Part shown: positions 32,728 to 35,816 of the stretch, piece after piece
Position numbering within the stretch: position 1 is the first letter of the stretch
Layout: the number at the start of each line of letters is the position of its first letter
Assembly: GCF_003112735.1 (NCBI RefSeq)
Contig: NZ_BFBR01000015.1
Location: 1-35,816, forward strand
Source of the DNA: Candidatus Phycosocius bacilliformis
Lineage (GTDB): Bacteria; Pseudomonadota; Alphaproteobacteria; Caulobacterales; Aquidulcibacteraceae
Direction: 5' to 3'
Length of the DNA: 35,816 nucleotides
Made by a program: the position numbers and the translations under genes
Notes under the pieces: model-generated
What the model saw: the letters and a program-made list of their open reading frames with translations, nothing else
Database searches by the model: none
What the model was told of the DNA's origin: nothing

Positions 32728-34088
32728 TGCCAACAAGCTCAGCGACAGCCCTGTTGTTTGGCTTGATCACTCTGGCAAGCCCCGCCGTACCGGCATCGAC
32801 CAGCCCGGTCCAAAAGGCCTTTCCCGGTGCCGAAGGCTATGGCGCCTATACGCAAGGCGGGCGCGGCGGGCGCGTGATCAAAGTCACACATCTGGGCGAT
32901 GCTGGACCCGGCAGCCTGCGCGCGGCAATTGAGGCCAAAGGTCCCCGCATCATCCTGTTTGAGGTCGCAGGCACCATCGATCTTCAGTCCCCCTTGGTGA
33001 TACGAAACCCCAATATCACCCTTGCCGGGCAAAGTGCTCCAGGTGGCGGTATCACGCTCAAGCGCCACGGCTTGATCATTTCGGCAGGCGAGGTCATCAT
33101 CCGCTTCATACGTGTGCGACCAGGTGACATTTCGGGGACAGAAACCGATGCCATCTCGCTGACAGCAGGCCGCAACATCATCATCGACCATTGTTCGGCT
33201 TCGTGGTCGACCGATGAGACCTTGTCCGTCTCCCAACACTTGAGCCCGCCTGAGCGTCAGCTCGATCGCGTGACCGTGCAATGGTCGATCATCGCCCAGT
33301 CGCTGGATCAGTCGGTCCACACTAAGGGCGCACATGGCTATGGCTCTTTGGTGCGTGGTTCGGCAGGTTCGCGCTATAGCTTTCACCACAATCTGTGGGC
33401 TCATCATCGGGCCCGCATGCCGCGGCCCGGCAATTTTGCCGATCCGACCAGCGATCCCGTTGGCCCGGTGATCGAGTTTGCCAATAATGTCTTCTACAAT
33501 TGGGGCGGGGGGAAGGAGTCCGGCTCTGGCTATAATGTCGATGAGGCGGCGATCAGCCGCTATGATTTCCGCGCCAATAGCTATCGACCCGGCCCAAATT
33601 CGCAATCGGCCATCGCCTTTGTCGACTCCGCGCCCGGTGCGCAAGCCTTTGTTGAGGCCAATGTTATGGGTGGTGACGTACGACCAGCCCGTGAGATCTT
33701 TGTGTTGAAGCGCGCCGAGGAGGGCTATTTTAGCCCAGCACCCTTGGCAACGTCCGGCCTGAAAATTGACCCGGCCTTGCCGGCCGAGGCGCAGGTCTTG
33801 GCCCATGCCGGCGCGTCGGTCTGGCGTGACAGTCTGGATCAACAAATTGTTGCCGATGTGCGCGCCGGCACGGGACGCATCATCAATTCGCAGAATGAGG
33901 TTGGCAATTGGCCTGAAGTGCCCAGCGGGAAGGCTGCGGCAGACCGCGATGGGGATGGGATGCCTGATCTGTGGGAGGTCGCCCATGGCTTTGATCCTGA
34001 CAATGCTGCCGATGCGTCGCGCGATCCAGATGGCAATGGCTATTCGGCATTGGAAGACTGGTTGAATAGCTTGGCCGCAACCTTCTAA
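32727..34088 (+). CDS. Pectate lyase (PL1-like), secreted
   Basis: A 453-residue secreted right-handed beta-helix enzyme that cleaves polygalacturonate by beta-elimination. A signal peptide is at about 1-24. FPGAEGYGAYTQGGRGG opens the mature protein, GSLRAAIEAKGPRIILFEV and NITLAGQSAPGGGI follow, and IIIDHCSASWSTDE lies in the calcium-site region near 152-164. RARMPRPG and FANNVFYNWGG mark the later helix turns. The last 50 residues (DRDGDGMPD, DPDNAADASRDPDGNG) form Asp-rich calcium-binding repeats of thrombospondin type 3 character. Start chosen at 32727, where ATG overlaps the esterase stop (TGATG); an alternative in-frame ATG is at 32715. It is the last gene of the operon. Confidence 0.93.
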   Translation: MPTSSATALLFGLITLASPAVPASTSPVQKAFPGAEGYGAYTQGGRGGRVIKVTHLGDAGPGSLRAAIEAKGPRIILFEVAGTIDLQSPLVIRNPNITLAGQSAPGGGITLKRHGLIISAGEVIIRFIRVRPGDISGTETDAISLTAGRNIIIDHCSASWSTDETLSVSQHLSPPERQLDRVTVQWSIIAQSLDQSVHTKGAHGYGSLVRGSAGSRYSFHHNLWAHHRARMPRPGNFADPTSDPVGPVIEFANNVFYNWGGGKESGSGYNVDEAAISRYDFRANSYRPGPNSQSAIAFVDSAPGAQAFVEANVMGGDVRPAREIFVLKRAEEGYFSPAPLATSGLKIDPALPAEAQVLAHAGASVWRDSLDQQIVADVRAGTGRIINSQNEVGNWPEVPSGKAAADRDGDGMPDLWEVAHGFDPDNAADASRDPDGNGYSALEDWLNSLAATF

Positions 34089-34148
34089 CCCCCATGTCTC
34101 GCTGCCGAAGCGCAGCGCGGGAACCTTTTTATTTATTAGCGCGATGAG

Positions 34149-34176
34149 ATCCCGGATCGGCTTCGCCGTCCGGGAT
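34149..34176. repeat. REP-like palindrome, copy 1
   Basis: ATCCCGGA (34149-34156) pairs with TCCGGGAT (34169-34176), with an inner CGGC/GCCG stem and a TTC loop. The same outline returns at 34489-34517. Palindromes of the GTCATCCCGG...CCGGGAT type are frequent between alphaproteobacterial genes. Confidence 0.75.
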
Positions 34177-34210
34177 GACAGCGTGGTGGGTTTGGCTTTT
34201 CTACTCAGAA

Positions 34211-34243
34211 CCGTTTGGTGAAACCTGTGTTTCACCAAGACGG
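34211..34243. repeat. Strong isolated hairpin
   Basis: TTGGTGAAAC (34215-34224) is perfectly complementary to GTTTCACCAA (34229-34238) around a CTGT tetraloop, and outer CCGT and ACGG extend it with a one-base bulge. There is no T-run, so it is not an ordinary terminator. It lies 16 bp before the three-way-junction element. Confidence 0.75.
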
Positions 34244-34259
34244 CTCAGCGAGTTTGCGC

Positions 34260-34350
34260 GCGACATCTGGGTCGTCAAGTGCGCAGCTTTGCTGCGTCGC
34301 GACGCGATCGGTTTTCAGAGAAAACCGACACTTGACCACCCAGGTGTCGC
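34260..34350. other. Structured intergenic element predicted to form a three-way junction
   Basis: Bases 34260-34281 pair with 34329-34350 in a 22-bp stem with one mismatch and one G-T wobble. Inside, CGCAGC-TTT-GCTGCG (34282-34296) and a 9-bp hairpin TCGGTTTTC-AGA-GAAAACCGA (34308-34328) abut the outer stem directly, separated by an 11-base linker. A 12-bp palindrome GCGTCGCGACGC (34294-34305) offers a competing fold. It could be a mobile palindromic repeat (MITE-like) or a structured RNA; the strand is unknown. No coding sequence covers it. Confidence 0.65.
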
Positions 34351-34432
34351 AAGAACAATTGAGGTTGCGGTTTGGTGGACCATGGGGATCGCCAAAGCGC
34401 TTCCAGACAAAAATCTTCTCTAAACGATGTCA

Positions 34433-34463
34433 TCCCCGCCGGAGCGATAGCGGAGAGCGGGGA
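34433..34463. repeat. REP-like palindrome of a second type
   Basis: TCCCCGC (34433-34439) pairs with GCGGGGA (34457-34463) around CGGAGCGATAGCGGAGA. It is preceded by GTCA and followed by CCTCC, the outline of a second class of alphaproteobacterial intergenic palindrome. It lies between the two ATCCCGGA copies. Confidence 0.65.
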
Positions 34464-34488
34464 CCTCCATGCGCATGTGCACCACACG

Positions 34489-34517
34489 ATCCCGGATCGG
34501 CTACCGCCATCCGGGAT
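34489..34517. repeat. REP-like palindrome, copy 2
   Basis: ATCCCGGA (34489-34496) pairs with TCCGGGAT (34510-34517). The flanks GATCCCGGATCGGCT and CCGGGATGACAGC are shared with copy 1, in the same orientation, about 340 bp apart; the loop has diverged. Confidence 0.75.
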
Positions 34518-34605
34518 GACAGCCGATTATATATTTTCACCAAAGCGCTTCTCACTCTGAACCCAACACCCCCACCCCCGCTTGCACATCAAAGCGGGGT
34601 CACAG

Positions 34606-35277
34606 CTACAATAAGGTGATCATGGGTACTGGCCAGCGGCGCGGCGGGGGTAAGGGCGGGGGACGGCTTCGGCTTTTCTGGGTGATCTGAAAGCCCATGG
34701 CATCGAAGGTGGCGCTGATTTCATGGCCGCGTCGGGCCATGATGCGGGGGCGCTCGTCAGGGGCGAGCATGGGGCCAGGTCTGCGGCGGGCGAGGGAGAA
34801 GGCCAAGCGCTTGGCCTTGGCCTGGGGGTCGGCTGCGATGGCCTGCAGCAAGTCCAAGCGCCGCAACCAGTGGCCGATGGGCACAGGGGCGGGGGCAAAG
34901 TAAAAGGGCCGGGCTTGGCCTGTGATGGCCTTGTCCAGCGCCTCGAACCGCTGCGCGAGCATGTCCGGATGGGGCAGAAACGGGGCCGGAAAGACCCGAA
35001 AATCTGGCGTGCGAACAGAAGGCTTGCGCGCCTTCTTGCGGCGCAGGTTTTCAACCTGCGGCTTGGCGATCAATTCATGCTCCAGATCAAGCGCCATCAG
35101 GATCAATATCCGGCGCAAGAAGGCCTCAAGCGCCCGCACACCTGCCCGCAAACGTGCGGCCACCGCCTTGCGCACAAAGTGTGGCCGTTCCCACAAATTG
35201 TCCTTTGCCAAGACATGGCTATGCAGCTGCAAGGCGAGGGACAGCACAAAGGCAAAGGGGGCAAGCGAGAAGGCCAT
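34606..35277 (-). CDS. Hypothetical alphaproteobacterial-type protein
   Basis: About 223 residues with no function I can name. The N-terminus has a hydrophobic stretch (FSLAPFAFVLSLALQLH) followed by a helical, Arg/Ala-rich region (FVRKAVAARLRAGVRALEAFLRRILILMALDLE). The rest is basic and Pro-rich, with paired FRVFPAPFLP and FYFAPAPVPIGHWLRRLDLL segments, and ends in PPPLPPPRRW. The sequence looks like a real, biased high-GC coding region rather than noise. The start is uncertain: the frame is open to 35343, a few bases from the transposase stop, and no good ribosome-binding site is seen at either place. The nearby insertion sequence may have replaced its original 5' region. Confidence 0.55.
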   Translation of the reverse strand: MAFSLAPFAFVLSLALQLHSHVLAKDNLWERPHFVRKAVAARLRAGVRALEAFLRRILILMALDLEHELIAKPQVENLRRKKARKPSVRTPDFRVFPAPFLPHPDMLAQRFEALDKAITGQARPFYFAPAPVPIGHWLRRLDLLQAIAADPQAKAKRLAFSLARRRPGPMLAPDERPRIMARRGHEISATFDAMGFQITQKSRSRPPPLPPPRRWPVPMITLL

Positions 35278-35350
35278 CACACCATCATGGCGGGGGAAGC
35301 TATGCTGTGGGATAGATTGGGATGGCCCCCCCACCCCCACCACGCTGTCA

Positions 35351-35816
35351 TCAAGTCAGTTGTGGAATTGAGATTTGTATTGGTTTGAGGACGGCATTTG
35401 CGATGGTTACGAGTTTTCGTGCTACGGCGGCGAGGGCGAGTTTTTTGGGTTTTTTGTTGCTGAGAAGGTTTTGGTAGAAGTGTTTTAATTCTGGGTGGCA
35501 GCGTGATGCGGTCAAGGCGGCCATGAAGAGGGTGCGTCTGATGAGATCGCGTCCACCGGTCATGGGATATTTCTTGAAGCTGTTGCCTGACTGAGCGGGA
35601 TGGGGAGCAAGGCCTGCCAGACAGGCGATTTGTTTGCGGGTTGCATGACCAAGTTCGGGCAACATGGCGATGAGGGTATGGGCGCTGACGGGGCCGATGC
35701 CTTTGATGGCGCGCAGGCGCTTTTCTTGAACTTTGATGCGTGGATCGGACTTTATAAGGTCAGCGATCTGTTGCTCGATCTTATCGATTTGGGTGTTGAT
35801 AAAGCTGATTTCGGCG
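35351..35816 (-). mobile_element. IS110-family transposase, 3' part (runs off the window)
   Basis: The minus-strand frame is open from the window edge (35815) to the stop at 35351, about 154 residues, so the gene's 5' portion lies outside. A helix-hairpin-helix-like IKGIGPVSAHTLIAMLPELG leads into RKQIACLAGLAPHPAQSG, GGRDLIRRTLFMAALTASR and HFYQNLLSNKKPKKLALAAVARKL, the transposase_20 C-terminal domain of the IS110/IS1111 family. That domain holds the catalytic Ser of these RNA-guided recombinases. No frameshift is seen. The insertion sequence end must lie in the short stretch below 35351, but IS110 elements often lack clear terminal repeats and I cannot place it. Confidence 0.9.

Noticed and set aside
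31633-32736. A 367-codon open frame antisense to the carboxylesterase gene
   Set aside because: The opposite strand encodes a protein with all type-B esterase motifs; the antisense product is Gly/His-rich noise without a ribosome-binding site.
34100-34130. Hairpin CGCTGC/GCAGCG followed by TTTTT as a terminator for the pectin operon
   Set aside because: The stem has only 6 pairs and the T-run begins 8 bases after it, so an intrinsic terminator is not well supported.
32739-34238. A 499-codon open frame antisense to the pectate lyase gene
   Set aside because: It lies opposite a gene with clear signal peptide and PL1 motifs, its product has no recognisable domains, and long antisense frames are common in high-GC coding DNA.
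34149-34517. CRISPR array at the repeat-rich end
   Set aside because: The repeats are palindromes of two kinds at irregular spacing, with no regular direct repeats, unique spacers or cas genes.

Overview
The window reads as chromosome of an alphaproteobacterium, most likely from the Caulobacterales or a nearby marine/oligotrophic group. This is inferred from three things: the moderately high GC content, the large Caulobacter/Xanthomonas-type TonB-dependent receptor, and the rsfS-rlmH-envC-ctpA gene order. No rRNA or tRNA gene and no CRISPR array was seen.

Layout. Bases 1-9107 carry mostly minus-strand metabolic genes: an aldehyde dehydrogenase, a HerA-like ATPase, an SLC13 transporter, a polysaccharide deacetylase and an FkbH-like HAD/GNAT protein with an unusual Cys-rich N-terminus. 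The plus-strand gene pgi sits among them. Bases 9269-13721 are a plus-strand housekeeping run: ribosome silencing factor, 23S rRNA methyltransferase, a degenerate-LytM EnvC-like protein, a CtpA protease and a YgjP-like metalloprotease. Bases 13722-15958 are an AT-richer accessory stretch. It holds an unknown gene overlapping a lipoprotein gene, scattered copies of a degenerate intergenic repeat motif, and a GNAT acetyltransferase that ends at a clear terminator. Bases 16031-21637 carry the YbbP/YbbA ABC exporter pair divergent from tesA, then an aldo/keto reductase and thpR.

Bases 21843-34088 are a pectin/uronate utilisation locus built around a divergent regulatory region. Leftward run a TonB-dependent receptor and a GH43 glycosidase, followed by a decayed altronate dehydratase fragment. 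Rightward run a LacI-family regulator, kduI, kduD, kdgK, a carboxylesterase and a PL1-type pectate lyase, closely packed or overlapping from kduI onward. The expected flow is: extracellular cleavage of pectin by the lyase, with the esterase and GH43 removing decorations; uptake of oligomers through the receptor; and conversion of unsaturated uronate to 2-keto-3-deoxy-6-phosphogluconate by KduI, KduD and KdgK. The receptor promoter overlaps a 38-bp composite palindrome made of two ACCGGT-centred operators exactly 24 bp apart, and a third related site lies upstream of kduI. These are the likely targets of the LacI regulator.

Bases 34089-35816 are a repeat-rich end. They contain three REP-like palindromes, a strong hairpin, and a roughly 91-nt element predicted to fold as a compact three-way junction. 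A conserved-looking hypothetical gene and the 3' part of an IS110-family transposase running off the window follow.
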